This document shows positions 9,269 to 18,415 of a DNA stretch of 64,000 nucleotides, in pieces (within the stretch, counting starts at the first letter, position 1; every line of letters starts with the position of its first letter). The DNA comes from Actibacterium lipolyticum (lineage in GTDB: Bacteria; Pseudomonadota; Alphaproteobacteria; Rhodobacterales; Rhodobacteraceae), in contig NZ_FXYE01000001.1 of the NCBI RefSeq assembly GCF_900184935.1, positions 1,116,001 to 1,180,000 of the forward strand, read 5' to 3'. Below the pieces are notes generated by a model. It saw only the letters and a program-made list of their open reading frames with translations, was not told the DNA's origin and searched no databases. The position numbers were made by a program, and so were the translations under genes.

Positions 9269-11446
9269 TCAGGCGAATTCGATGCCGTTTTCCCACATTG
9301 GCAGCTTCGTCACCCGCGTTCCCGTTGCCGCAGCAATTGCGTTGGCTAGGGCGGGGCCCGCCGGTGGAACGCCGGGTTCGCCGACGCCGGTTGGTGCCTC
9401 GGTCGAGGGAACGAGATGCACGTCGATTGATCCGATGTCATAGATGCGCAGCGGTTCGTAGTCAGGGAAGTTGGCCTGATCCACCACGCCGTCGGTCATC
9501 GTGATTTGGTTGCGCATCACGTGGCCAAGGGCATAGCCGACGCCGCCTTCCATCTGAGCTTTGATCACATCAGGGTTCACCGCGACGCCGCAGTCCACGG
9601 CACAGGTGACCTTTTCGATCTTCACCGCGCCATCGTTGGTCGAAACCTCGATCACTTCGGCGACGTAGGTGTTGAACGACTTGTGCACCGCGACTCCGCG
9701 TCCGCGCCCTTCGGGAAGGTCGCCGCCCCAGCCGGACTTTTCGGCCACCAGTTCCAGCACGCCACGTAGGCGTTTGTGGTCGGCGTTGGTATCGTCGCCC
9801 AGCAGGGAAAGGCGGAACTCGATCGGGTCACGCCCCGCCGCAGTTGCCGCCATGTCGATCAGGCTTTCCTTAACGAACGCTGTGTGGCTGTGCCCAACAG
9901 AGCGCCACCAGAGCACCGGCATGGGCGAAGTCCAGTCGCTGAGGCCAACCGAAAACGCCGGGATGTTATAGGGCGTATCGGCAATCCCTTCGACAGAGCC
10001 GTGATCAACCCCGTCATGCACAATGACCGCTTCGAAGGGCGTGCCCTTGAAGATCGGCTGTGCCGCGACGCGGTGATCCCACCCGGTGATATTACCATCC
10101 CCGTCAATGCCGATCTTGGCGCGGTGTGCCGCCATCGGGCGATAGAACCCACCGGCAAGGTCATCTTCGCGGGTCCAGACCAGTTTCACAGGGCGTTCGC
10201 GGCCAAGGGCATCGAACACCAGCGCGGCCTCTACGTGATAGTCAGACACGGTGTTGGCGCGGCGCCCGAACGAGCCACCGGCGTAAACAGTCACGATTTC
10301 GACCTGCGATGGGTCCAGCCCCAATGTTCCCGCAACGAAGGGGCGGGTTAGGGTGGGGAACTGGCAACCGTCATGTACGCGGACGCCGTTTTCAGTTGCC
10401 TCGATGGTGCAGTTCAGAGGCTCCATCGGGGCGTGGGCGAGGTGGGGGAGAAGGAAGTCGGCCTCGACCACTTGCGCGGCGCCTTCTAATGCGGCCGTGC
10501 TGTCGGCAAGGGTTGCGCCTGGGCGCGCCTCGTACGTTGGGGTATCAAGAAGGGCGATGTGCTCTGCCTCGATATCCGGGGTGGAGCGTGTTTCGGCGGC
10601 AGAGAAATCCCATTCAGCCGTGATGGCATCGCGGGCACTGATCGCGGCCCATGTGGATGTCCCATAAACCGCAACCCCAGCGCCGTTGGCAATCGCGCGG
10701 GCATCGACGAAACCTTGAATATCTGCCGCCGCGGACGCATCAAAGCTGGTCAGCTTGCCGCCGAATTTCGGCGAACGCAGCAGCACGGCGTAGACCATAT
10801 CGGGCAGGCGCACGTCGATTGCGAAGGTGGCGGTGCCATCGGTTTTGGCCGCGCTGTCTTTGCGGGGCAGACGGGCGTCGCCGATCAGGTTAAAGGCAGA
10901 TGCGTCCTTTAGAACGGGTTCTGCGGGGGGTGTCATTTCAGCAGCGGCAGCGGCGAATTCGCCATAGTGCCCGGTCTTGTCGCCCGATTTCAGCATGCCT
11001 TTTTCAAGGGTAATGTCGCTTTCAGCCACACCCCATTGCTTGGCCGCAGCCGCAACCAGAACGGCCCGCGCAGCCGCGCCAGCCTGACGGTATTGCATGA
11101 ACGAGTTCGCAATTGCGGTAGAGCCGCCCGTGCCTTGGCCGCCAAAGAACAGGTTGGCGTATTTGCTGTCATCGGCGGGGGCGAATTCGATGGCGACGGC
11201 ATCCCAGTCGGCGTCCATTTCTTCGGCGACAAGTGTTGTCAGCCCGGTGGTGGTGCCTTGGCCCATTTCAAAATGCTTTAGCACAACCGTCAGCGTGCCA
11301 TCGGCATCCACTTTTACGAACGGGTTGATCTCTGCCCCGCCGTGTCCGGCTGCAAGTGCGCCTTTTGGGGTGAAGCCGACGACAAGGGCCGCGCCCGCCG
11401 CCAGACCGCCGGCAAGGAAGCCACGACGTGTTGTTTGAACAGTCAT
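9269..11446 (-). CDS. Molybdopterin-binding hydroxylase large subunit (IorB-like)
   Basis: A 725-residue member of the xanthine oxidase family, of the type that pairs with a small 2Fe-2S subunit (isoquinoline 1-oxidoreductase / membrane or periplasmic aldehyde dehydrogenase group). The N-terminus TTRRGFLAGGLAAGAALVVG is a twin-arginine signal, so the folded enzyme should be exported with its cofactor. GGSFGRR marks the molybdopterin-binding region and GVGEPGVPPAGPA near the C-terminus holds the catalytic glutamate. The substrate (aldehyde or N-heterocycle) cannot be read from sequence. It follows the 2Fe-2S gene by 3 bases and is closed by a terminator. moaA, needed for its cofactor, is 12 kb away in this window. 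Confidence 0.9.
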   Translation of the reverse strand: MTVQTTRRGFLAGGLAAGAALVVGFTPKGALAAGHGGAEINPFVKVDADGTLTVVLKHFEMGQGTTTGLTTLVAEEMDADWDAVAIEFAPADDSKYANLFFGGQGTGGSTAIANSFMQYRQAGAAARAVLVAAAAKQWGVAESDITLEKGMLKSGDKTGHYGEFAAAAAEMTPPAEPVLKDASAFNLIGDARLPRKDSAAKTDGTATFAIDVRLPDMVYAVLLRSPKFGGKLTSFDASAAADIQGFVDARAIANGAGVAVYGTSTWAAISARDAITAEWDFSAAETRSTPDIEAEHIALLDTPTYEARPGATLADSTAALEGAAQVVEADFLLPHLAHAPMEPLNCTIEATENGVRVHDGCQFPTLTRPFVAGTLGLDPSQVEIVTVYAGGSFGRRANTVSDYHVEAALVFDALGRERPVKLVWTREDDLAGGFYRPMAAHRAKIGIDGDGNITGWDHRVAAQPIFKGTPFEAVIVHDGVDHGSVEGIADTPYNIPAFSVGLSDWTSPMPVLWWRSVGHSHTAFVKESLIDMAATAAGRDPIEFRLSLLGDDTNADHKRLRGVLELVAEKSGWGGDLPEGRGRGVAVHKSFNTYVAEVIEVSTNDGAVKIEKVTCAVDCGVAVNPDVIKAQMEGGVGYALGHVMRNQITMTDGVVDQANFPDYEPLRIYDIGSIDVHLVPSTEAPTGVGEPGVPPAGPALANAIAAATGTRVTKLPMWENGIEFA

Positions 11447-11449
11447 TGC

Positions 11450-11911
11450 TTAAGCCTCCATCTTTTCGGCGGCGACATGGATGGCCGCGCGAATGCGTTG
11501 GTAGGTTGCGCAGCGGCAGGCGTTGCCCGCCATGTAGCCATCGATGTCTTCGTCGGTTGGTTTCGGCGTTTCGGTCAATAGACCGACGGCCTGCATGATC
11601 TGGCCCGATTGGCAGTAACCGCACTGAACAACATCCAGTTCGCGCCATGCAGCCTGAACCGCGGCGGCGGCTTTGCCTTCGATTGCTTCGATGGTTGTGA
11701 TTTCGGCGCCTTCGACATCTTCGATATAGGTCTGGCACGACCGGACGGGCGTGCCATCCATGTGAACGGTGCACGCACCGCAGGACGCAACGCCGCAGCC
11801 AAATTTCGTTCCGGTCAGGTTCAACTCATCCCGGATCACCCATAATAGGGGCGTGCCGGGGGCGGCCTCGACGCTTCGCGTTTTGCCGTTGATGGACAGT
11901 TCGATTGTCAT
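11450..11911 (-). CDS. 2Fe-2S subunit of molybdenum hydroxylase (IorA-like)
   Basis: A 153-residue electron-transfer subunit. The plant-type 2Fe-2S cluster uses CGVASCGACTVHMDG and a following Cys (VRSC); the second cluster uses CGYCQSGQIM and CRCATY in the helical domain. The two-domain order and length match XdhC/IorA/CoxS-type small subunits. The start at 11911 (MTIELSINGK) follows gggaga on the minus strand; the frame is open further upstream but that part does not resemble the family. First gene of a two-gene operon with the large subunit. There is no signal peptide; it is probably carried out with the Tat-bearing partner. Confidence 0.93.
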   Translation of the reverse strand: MTIELSINGKTRSVEAAPGTPLLWVIRDELNLTGTKFGCGVASCGACTVHMDGTPVRSCQTYIEDVEGAEITTIEAIEGKAAAAVQAAWRELDVVQCGYCQSGQIMQAVGLLTETPKPTDEDIDGYMAGNACRCATYQRIRAAIHVAAEKMEA

Positions 11912-11944
11912 GGGGGTCTCCCGTTTCCTGTTCGAATGCTGGAA

Positions 11945-11989
11945 AAGCCGTTCATTACGAACGGCTTGCACTACGACTTGGGTACAAGT
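11945..11989. promoter_or_regulatory. Two inverted repeats upstream of the hydroxylase operon
   Basis: AAGCCGTTC (11945-11953) and GAACGGCTT (11959-11967) make a perfect 9-bp dyad with a 5-base spacer, and ACTTG (11976-11980) with CAAGT (11985-11989) a second, smaller one. They lie 34-78 bases upstream of the IorA-like start with no T-run, so an operator or leader hairpin is more likely than a terminator. Confidence 0.45.
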
Positions 11990-12201
11990 GAGTGACCGAA
12001 TATGTGGGGTCGGTAAGGCAAATATTCCCTGTTCGCCTAGGGTAAGTATAGCTTCACGGATTGCCAAAGCAATGTGCATGGCTGCACATTAAAATTTCTG
12101 CACACAATGGTGTACCGCTAAGTTGCGGGTTTCATTGTGTTTTTTCTTTTAAATGCATAGCCAATCCGTTACCAAGGGCGGAGATTATACAGGCAAGTGA
12201 T

Positions 12202-13485
12202 ATGAGCCCTATTGAAGATCACCCGCTGCGTTACCAGCTGGCAAACGAATTGCATGCCCGCCCGTTTCCGGCGTTGGAAACGCCATGTCACGCGGCATAC
12301 CTTGCCATCAAGCAGCCTCATGATGCCGCCAACCGTGACCGCGCGGCGGATCACGCGCATCTGCTGGATCTGTTGGACCGTTTCGGCGCGCAACACCCGC
12401 AACCGGGCGCGACCCACTATTTTGGGCCAATCGGACGGCACAAGCTGAAATGGGAAAGCCACACGGAATTTGTGACTTACACGATCTTCAGCAACGGCGT
12501 TGCGGATCGACCGTTTGACCCCAACGCCTTTGATGTATTTCCGGAAGACTGGCTGGAAAAGGCACCGGGAAAACGCATCACCTCAGCCCTTGTCCGGATG
12601 GAGCAGTTGCGCGAACCCGGCGAAGATATTGTGCGCAGGTTGAACGATTGGTTTGTGCCGGAAAGCTTGGCGTGTTCCAGCGTGTTGGACGACAGCGCGG
12701 TGATGGCCTCTGATTTTCGGATCGACAGTGCGGGGCACATGCGGTTCGCGCTGTTTGTGCGCCCCGAAACCGGCGCGCGCCGCACGGGCCGAATCGTTCA
12801 GCGCCTGACCGAGATTGAGACCTATAAGGCCATGTCCATGCTGGGCCTGCCACGCGCACATGCGTTATCGGCGCGGATGGGCGAAATCGACCCTAAGCTT
12901 GTATCGCTGGTCGGTGGCCTGACAGAGGTCGGCCACACGCCGGAACATGCGCTGCAGGATCTTTTGGCGATCTCGGCAGAGTTGGAAAACATGACGGCGC
13001 AATCGTCGTTCCGGTTCGGCGCGACAGGTGCTTATGAGGCCATCGTGCATCAACGTATCGAGGTGCTGCGCGAAAACCGGTTCGAAGGGCGCCAGACGTT
13101 CCGCGAATTCATGATGCGCCGGTTTGATCCGGCGATGCGCACCGTGAAATCAACCGAGCGCCGTTTGGAAAACATGACCGAACGTGCCATTCGCGCGGGC
13201 GAGCTGCTGCGCACGCAGGTGGATGTTGATCGTTCGGCGCAGAACCAGCGTTTGTTGGAAAGCATGGATAAACGCGCCGATATGCAGCTTCGTCTGCAAG
13301 AAACGGTCGAAGGGCTTAGCGTTGTCGCGATCAGCTATTATGCGGTCAGCCTTGCATCTTATGTGGCGTACCCCTTTGCCGAGCCTTTGGGGCTGAGCAA
13401 GGGGTTGCTTACAGCGATGCTTACTCCGCTGGTTGTGCTGGGCGTTTGGCTGATGATCCGGCGTATCCGTCGCGGGATGGAATAA
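12202..13485 (+). CDS. DUF3422 family membrane-anchored protein
   Basis: A 427-residue protein beginning HPLRYQLANELHARPFP, the recognisable N-terminus of the DUF3422 family of proteobacteria. The body is soluble with a long helical stretch before the end (ERRLENMTERAIRAGELL), and two hydrophobic segments close the protein (VVAISYYAVSLASYVAYPFA and LLTAMLTPLVVLGVWLMI), so it is anchored in the inner membrane by its C-terminus. Function unknown. The start at 12202 is the one that begins the conserved region; the frame is open upstream. Its last 65 bases overlap the end of the convergent YeeE-like gene. Confidence 0.88.
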   Translation: MSPIEDHPLRYQLANELHARPFPALETPCHAAYLAIKQPHDAANRDRAADHAHLLDLLDRFGAQHPQPGATHYFGPIGRHKLKWESHTEFVTYTIFSNGVADRPFDPNAFDVFPEDWLEKAPGKRITSALVRMEQLREPGEDIVRRLNDWFVPESLACSSVLDDSAVMASDFRIDSAGHMRFALFVRPETGARRTGRIVQRLTEIETYKAMSMLGLPRAHALSARMGEIDPKLVSLVGGLTEVGHTPEHALQDLLAISAELENMTAQSSFRFGATGAYEAIVHQRIEVLRENRFEGRQTFREFMMRRFDPAMRTVKSTERRLENMTERAIRAGELLRTQVDVDRSAQNQRLLESMDKRADMQLRLQETVEGLSVVAISYYAVSLASYVAYPFAEPLGLSKGLLTAMLTPLVVLGVWLMIRRIRRGME

Positions 13486-14500
13486 GCACCCGGTCCGTCA
13501 GGACGCCACCCGCCGCAATTGCGACGATCGCAAGAAGGGCTGCAACGCTAAGCGTTGGGATGCCCGACAGGCCTGCGCCAACCGTACAGCCACCCGCCAG
13601 AACGCCGCCGACGCCCATCAGAACCGCACCGGCCATATAACGCCCGGTCTGTGCGGGGCTTTCAAAGCTTTGCCATTGGAACCGCCTGCCAAGGACAGAA
13701 GCAACCAGCGCACCGGCCAACACGCCACCTATAAGGCCAACGCCAAACCGCGCGGGGATAGAGGTGGAGGCAACGCCCCAGAACAGCGTGTCTGCTGCGG
13801 GAGAGGTGAACGAAAGGCTTTCCAGCGCGACAGGGTCGAAGTCGTCAAACAATACGTAACCTGTGCCAACCCACCCAGCTGCAGCCAGCAGGCCAAGCGG
13901 CACAGCCAGCGCCAGCGTAACGCGCGACGCACCAGAACGGGCGGCGACCAGCAGGGCAGGGATCGCCAAGATCGCCGTCCAGATCCACGCGCCACCGGGC
14001 AGCGCCGACAAGGCCACGGTATCGCCCAGTGAAACAGTGGCGCCACCAAGCGCCACACGGATCGGAGCAAGCACACCTTTCAGCGTTGCATGCGCGACGA
14101 TGGCAAAAACCACCAGCACCAGAAGCGCGCGCAAGTTGCCGCTGCCCGTCAGAACGGTCAGGCGTGAAACACAGCCGCGCGTCAGGACCATGCCTGCGCC
14201 AAACAAAAGGCCACCAATCACGATGGCAAGGGCCGGCAGATCGGCAACCATAAAGCGATGGTCGTCGAATGCGATCAGGCCCGCGCTTACTGCGGCCTGT
14301 GTGCCGATCAGGGCTGCAACAACCGCCACAAGCCATACGCCCAAGGCAGAGCGTCTCTCGGCCACTGGGCCGGCCACGGCGCGGCGAAAACAGAAACGCG
14401 TCACCTCGGCCAGCGCGCCGAACGCAACGCCAAGCGCAAGCCCAAACCAGATGGAAACCTCTGGGGCGGTCAGGTTTTCAAAGCCAAGTTGTTCAAACAT
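13421..14500 (-). CDS. YeeE/YedE family membrane protein (thiosulfate transporter-like)
   Basis: A 359-residue integral membrane protein with about ten hydrophobic segments. The conserved glycine/cysteine turns GAGMVLTRGCVSRLTVLTGS and LAGGCTVGAGLSG are the hallmark of the sulfur-transport family; in the thiosulfate importer TsuA such cysteines relay the substrate. It is likely to import thiosulfate or a related sulfur compound, but no sulfur enzyme gene is next to it. The 3' end overlaps the DUF3422 gene by 65 bases in opposite orientation. Confidence 0.88.
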   Translation of the reverse strand: MFEQLGFENLTAPEVSIWFGLALGVAFGALAEVTRFCFRRAVAGPVAERRSALGVWLVAVVAALIGTQAAVSAGLIAFDDHRFMVADLPALAIVIGGLLFGAGMVLTRGCVSRLTVLTGSGNLRALLVLVVFAIVAHATLKGVLAPIRVALGGATVSLGDTVALSALPGGAWIWTAILAIPALLVAARSGASRVTLALAVPLGLLAAAGWVGTGYVLFDDFDPVALESLSFTSPAADTLFWGVASTSIPARFGVGLIGGVLAGALVASVLGRRFQWQSFESPAQTGRYMAGAVLMGVGGVLAGGCTVGAGLSGIPTLSVAALLAIVAIAAGGVLTDRVLIPSRDGYAGSSAKRPAQPAE

Positions 14501-14645
14501 ATCTGCATCCTTGCAACTGTGTTGGTCCCGATCTGGCGCGATTCAGATATCCGATCAAGGGTAAGGGGGCAGGTGCGGGCTGGCCGTGGGTGGAACGAAT
14601 TTTTTGCGGCTGATGGTATGGGTGGAAAATTTTCCCAGCGCCCCC

Positions 14646-14689
14646 AAAAACAAAAAACCCCCGCCTTGGCTGCTGTGCCGGCGGGGGTT
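14646..14689 (-). terminator. Rho-independent terminator of the peptide ABC transporter operon
   Basis: aacccccgcc at 14656-14665 pairs with ggcgggggtt at 14680-14689. On the minus strand the stem runs into a T-rich tract (complement of 14646-14655). It is 26 bases after the last permease stop. Confidence 0.88.
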
Positions 14690-14714
14690 CTGGTTCTTAT
14701 TTACGGTTTGGCGC

Positions 14715-15635
14715 TTATCGGCCGCGAATGCGGGGGTCTAGCGCATCGCGCAGGCCGTCCCCGATATAATTGACGCTAAGCACAGTCAGTGAAATGGCCA
14801 GACCGGGCCAGAACACGCGTTCTGGGTATTGGTTCAGGTAATCCACGGCATCAAACAGCAACCGCCCCCAGGTTGGGAAATCCGGCGGAAACCCAAGCCC
14901 AAGGAAAGAGAGGGAGCTTTCTGTGATGATGGCGCTGGCGATGCCAAGGGTTGCCGACACCATAACCGGCGACATCACGTTGGGCAGGATATGGCGCAGG
15001 ATCATCCGGTAAGACGGTGTGCCGATGGAACGTGCGGCCAGAACAAATTCCCGCTCTTTCAGGGCTAGAACGTCACCGCGCACGATGCGGGCGGTTTGCA
15101 TCCACGATGTGATCCCAATGGCCGTGACCATCAGGATGAAGATGCCAGTTTCAGGCCCGAAGCGTGATGAAAGCGCCTCGCGGAACAGCATCACCATGAC
15201 CAACAGTAACGGCAGCAGGGGCAGGGCAAGGAACAGATCGGTAAACCGCATCAACGGCCCGTCGAGCTTTTTGAAGTAGCCCGCCAGAACGCCGATCAAC
15301 GTGCCAAGGATCAGGCTCAGCGCCATGGAGGTCACGCCCACAGCCACCGAAACCTTGCCCCCCGCCATCATGCGGGCCAGCATATCGCGGCCCAGCTGGT
15401 CGGTGCCCAGCGGGTGCGCAAGTGTCGGCCCCTGATTACGGGCGCGGATGTCGATATAGCCGGGGTCGATCGTCCACAGGTAAGGGCCGATCAACACGGC
15501 GACCATGATCGTGATGAAGATGATGAACCCGACAAGCGCCCCTTTGTGGGTGCGGAACTGATCCCATACATCCCACCACTGGTTGCGCGGGCGGCGAAAC
15601 GCCTCTTCTGTGATTTGTGGGGCGGTGTCAGTCAT
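14715..15635 (-). CDS. Peptide-type ABC transporter permease (DppC/OppC family)
   Basis: A 306-residue inner-membrane permease. It starts MTDTAPQITEEAFRRP, has an N-terminal helix (GALVGFIIFITIMVAVLIGP), then a five-helix permease core with the EAA loop seen as ALKEREFVLAARSIGTP. The late segment SSLSFLGLGFPPDFPTWG is typical of DppC/OppC. The start at 15635 overlaps the stop of the partner permease by 8 bases; a longer frame has no support. It forms the channel with the DppB-like subunit. Last gene of the operon, followed by a terminator. Confidence 0.93.
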   Translation of the reverse strand: MTDTAPQITEEAFRRPRNQWWDVWDQFRTHKGALVGFIIFITIMVAVLIGPYLWTIDPGYIDIRARNQGPTLAHPLGTDQLGRDMLARMMAGGKVSVAVGVTSMALSLILGTLIGVLAGYFKKLDGPLMRFTDLFLALPLLPLLLVMVMLFREALSSRFGPETGIFILMVTAIGITSWMQTARIVRGDVLALKEREFVLAARSIGTPSYRMILRHILPNVMSPVMVSATLGIASAIITESSLSFLGLGFPPDFPTWGRLLFDAVDYLNQYPERVFWPGLAISLTVLSVNYIGDGLRDALDPRIRGR

Positions 15636-16635
15636 AGCGGATCCTCGGGTCAAGGATGCCGTAAAGGATATCGGCAATCAGGTTGAACAGAACGATAAGC
15701 ACGGCGAAGATGAAGGTCAGCGTCTGCACCATCGGGATGTCGTTGGCATAGATCGCAGTGATCAGAAGCTGGCCAAGGCCGTTCACCTTAAACACTTGTT
15801 CGGTGATGATGGCGCCGCCAAATATCTGCGGCACGCCAAGCGCGATAACGGTGATCACAGGGATCATGGAATTGCGCAGCACATGGATCAGCACAACAAC
15901 CTTTTCCGACATGCCCTTGGCCCGTGCGGTGCGCACGTAATCCTGCCCCAGATTATCCAGCATCGAGGCGCGCATGAACCGGCTGATCTGCGCGGCATTA
16001 TAGAGGGCCAGAACCATGACAGGCATGATCATCTGGCGAACCTGGAACACGAAGGCATCCCAACTGTCCACCACATGCGTCGTGTCATAGATCGATGGGA
16101 ACCAGCCAAGGTTCACCGCGAAGATCACGATCAACAGAACGCCGGTAAAGAAGGTTGGCACCGAAAAGCCCAGCATCGAAATGAACGTGCCGATCTGATC
16201 GAACCAACTGTATTGTTTATAGGCAGAGATGATGCCGATCGGCAGCGCAATAAGCACGCCCACGACATAAGACATGCCCACCACCCACAGGGTTTGCGGC
16301 AAACGCTGAGCAACGATATCGGCGACCGGGCTGCGGGTCTGCCAAGAGATCACGCGCTGCATCCCGTCTGCGAAATGGGTGCCGAAAAGGTTGTCGAAAA
16401 CGTGCAGGGGCTCGGCGACCAAGAACTGCTTTAGCCACAGGAAATAGCGCACGTGGATGGGCTCGCCCAAGCCAAGGCTTTGGCGAATTTTCTCTTTCAC
16501 CTCGGGCGGAATGGTCAGCGGAAGCTGCGCAGTTGGGTCGCCCGGCGCAAGGTCAAGCAACAGGAAGATGATCAAGCTGATGATCAAAAGGGTCGGTATG
16601 GCAAGCAGCAAGCGGCGGACCGTATACGTGAACAT
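15628..16635 (-). CDS. Peptide-type ABC transporter permease (DppB/OppB family)
   Basis: A 335-residue permease with the standard start MFTYTVRRLLLAIPTLLIIS and the LDLAPGDPTAQL segment of DppB/OppB proteins. The EAA loop reads as YVRTARAKGMSEKVV, and the C-terminus PRIRYD is usual. The start at 16635 is chosen at the first membrane helix. It overlaps the DppC-like gene and lies 81 bases after the binding protein gene. A long periplasmic loop (PLHVFDNLFGTHFADGMQ region) is present, as in importers of larger peptides or other oligomers. Confidence 0.93.
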   Translation of the reverse strand: MFTYTVRRLLLAIPTLLIISLIIFLLLDLAPGDPTAQLPLTIPPEVKEKIRQSLGLGEPIHVRYFLWLKQFLVAEPLHVFDNLFGTHFADGMQRVISWQTRSPVADIVAQRLPQTLWVVGMSYVVGVLIALPIGIISAYKQYSWFDQIGTFISMLGFSVPTFFTGVLLIVIFAVNLGWFPSIYDTTHVVDSWDAFVFQVRQMIMPVMVLALYNAAQISRFMRASMLDNLGQDYVRTARAKGMSEKVVVLIHVLRNSMIPVITVIALGVPQIFGGAIITEQVFKVNGLGQLLITAIYANDIPMVQTLTFIFAVLIVLFNLIADILYGILDPRIRYD

Positions 16636-16716
16636 GATGGGCGCCTCTAGACAGCGATCAATGGGGTGCGAAAACGGCCCCGGACACTTGATCCGGGGCC
16701 GCAAAGCGATGGTGGA

Positions 16717-18414
16717 TTAGTCGGCGCGCGACCAGTCCTTGATGTTCCAGATTTCGCTATCCCAGTCGTTCATGCGTACGCCTTCCAGCGAGTTTGCATG
16801 TGCCGAAGGGTTGCCGCGGTGGATCAGTGGGATGATCGAATAGGACTTCATCAGCATATCGTTCATCTCTTTCACGATTGCTGCGCGTTCCTCCAACGGG
16901 GCGGTCTGCGAAAGCTTATCGACCAGCGCGTCATAGGCCGGTTCACAGAAACGCTGCATGTTGGACCCTTGCCACTGTGTTTTGGGGCTTGGGATTTCCG
17001 AACAACGCCAGTTCGCCATATAGGCTTCTGGGTCCACACCAGAGAAGTTGTTGGTGTACATTTCGATGTCGGCAAAGAACTTCTGGAACGTGTCCGGGCT
17101 GCCCGGGTCACCCCCGAAGAAGACGGATGCGTCGATGTTCTTCAGCTCTGTCTCGACGCCGATATCAGACCACCACTGTTTGATCAGCGCCTGAGTATCC
17201 TGACGCACAGCATTGGTAGAGGTTTGGTATAGCACCGACAGGCGCACACCGTCTTTTACGCGCACGCCATCGCCACCGGGAACCCAGCCAGCTTCGTCCA
17301 GCAGGGCCTTGGCACCTTCGACATCCTGAACAAGGCAGTCATCATTGGCGGTGGATGCATAAAGAGCAGGGGCAGGAAGCACGTTACAGGTTGGAACACC
17401 ACCCGCGCCGTATCCGATTTCTGCGATCAACGAACGGTCAATGGCCATAGACAGGGCTTTGCCGATACGTGGGTCCGTCAGGAATGGGTGAGGGTGCTCC
17501 AACGTTGCGCGCCCTTCGCCAAGCGATGCGCTTGGGTCGGATTGGTTGACGTGCAGACGTTCGACCGAGGTTGCAAAGGCGACGACGACCTTGCCCAGAC
17601 CTTTTGCTTCCATGTCGCTTAGGACGTTCGGGTCAATTTGCAGGTTCCACGCATAGTCAAATTCGCCTGTTTCCATAACGGAACGGGCTGCAGCTGTTGC
17701 ATCGCCGCCCCCTTTGAACAGAACGGTGCCAAAGGCGGGCTTGTCCGCTTCGCGGAACAGGTCGTTCGCTTTGAACTGCACAACGTCGTTCGGGCGGAAA
17801 TCGGTGACGACAAACGGGCCAGTGCCGATGGGGCCAAAGTTTGCCTCGGTACATTCGGGGGCTTTCGCGCCAAGGCAGTCAGCGAACTGTGCCTTTTGGA
17901 TGATCGGGCTCTCGGAGCCAACAAAAGCAGTATAGGGGAATGGTTTGGGAGCGGCGAAGTTAACCTGAATGGTCGTGTCATCCACCGCGACAACGCTTTC
18001 AACGCCATCAAAATACGACGATTGCGCACAGCCGCCTTCGGGGTGGGTGCAATATTCCCACGTGAACACAGCGTCAGCTGCGGTCAACGGTGTGCCATCG
18101 GACCAAAGAATGCCCGGTTTTAGCTTCCACGTGATCTGGGTCAGTTCGGCGTTCACGCCGCCGTTTTCGACCGTTGGGATGCCTTCGGCAAGCCACGGTT
18201 GCATCTCGCCGGTTTCGTCAAAACGGACCAGCGGTTCTAGGATCAGTGACGCACTTTCAACCTCTTTCGTGCCGCCAGACAGGAACGGGTTCAGCATTGA
18301 CGGCGCTTGCCAATAGATAATGTTCAACTGGCCGTCCGAACCACGTTCGGCCATCGCTTGGGGTGCCAGCGCAAACGCGGCGGCAGCGCCCAATAGGACT
18401 GTCTTAAGTTTCAT
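16717..18414 (-). CDS. Peptide-type ABC transporter substrate-binding protein
   Basis: A 565-residue extracellular solute-binding protein of family 5. The signal peptide is MKLKTVLLGAAAAFALAPQAMA. The mature part shows LNIIYWQAPSMLNPFLSGG, typical of the family, and KALSMAIDRSLIAEIGYG (the usual AI-DR motif). The start at 18414 has aaggag upstream and is 1 base from the stop of the ATPase gene. The ligand is unknown; the neighbouring M20 amidohydrolases suggest short peptides or acylated amino acids. Placed centrally in the operon ahead of both permeases, it is likely to be the most abundant product. Confidence 0.94.
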   Translation of the reverse strand: MKLKTVLLGAAAAFALAPQAMAERGSDGQLNIIYWQAPSMLNPFLSGGTKEVESASLILEPLVRFDETGEMQPWLAEGIPTVENGGVNAELTQITWKLKPGILWSDGTPLTAADAVFTWEYCTHPEGGCAQSSYFDGVESVVAVDDTTIQVNFAAPKPFPYTAFVGSESPIIQKAQFADCLGAKAPECTEANFGPIGTGPFVVTDFRPNDVVQFKANDLFREADKPAFGTVLFKGGGDATAAARSVMETGEFDYAWNLQIDPNVLSDMEAKGLGKVVVAFATSVERLHVNQSDPSASLGEGRATLEHPHPFLTDPRIGKALSMAIDRSLIAEIGYGAGGVPTCNVLPAPALYASTANDDCLVQDVEGAKALLDEAGWVPGGDGVRVKDGVRLSVLYQTSTNAVRQDTQALIKQWWSDIGVETELKNIDASVFFGGDPGSPDTFQKFFADIEMYTNNFSGVDPEAYMANWRCSEIPSPKTQWQGSNMQRFCEPAYDALVDKLSQTAPLEERAAIVKEMNDMLMKSYSIIPLIHRGNPSAHANSLEGVRMNDWDSEIWNIKDWSRAD

Positions 18415-18415
18415 T

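Noticed and set aside
11912-12079. A 56-residue N-terminal extension of the 2Fe-2S subunit
   Set aside because: It reads across the palindromes, is not family-like, and a start with a ribosome-binding sequence exists at 11911.
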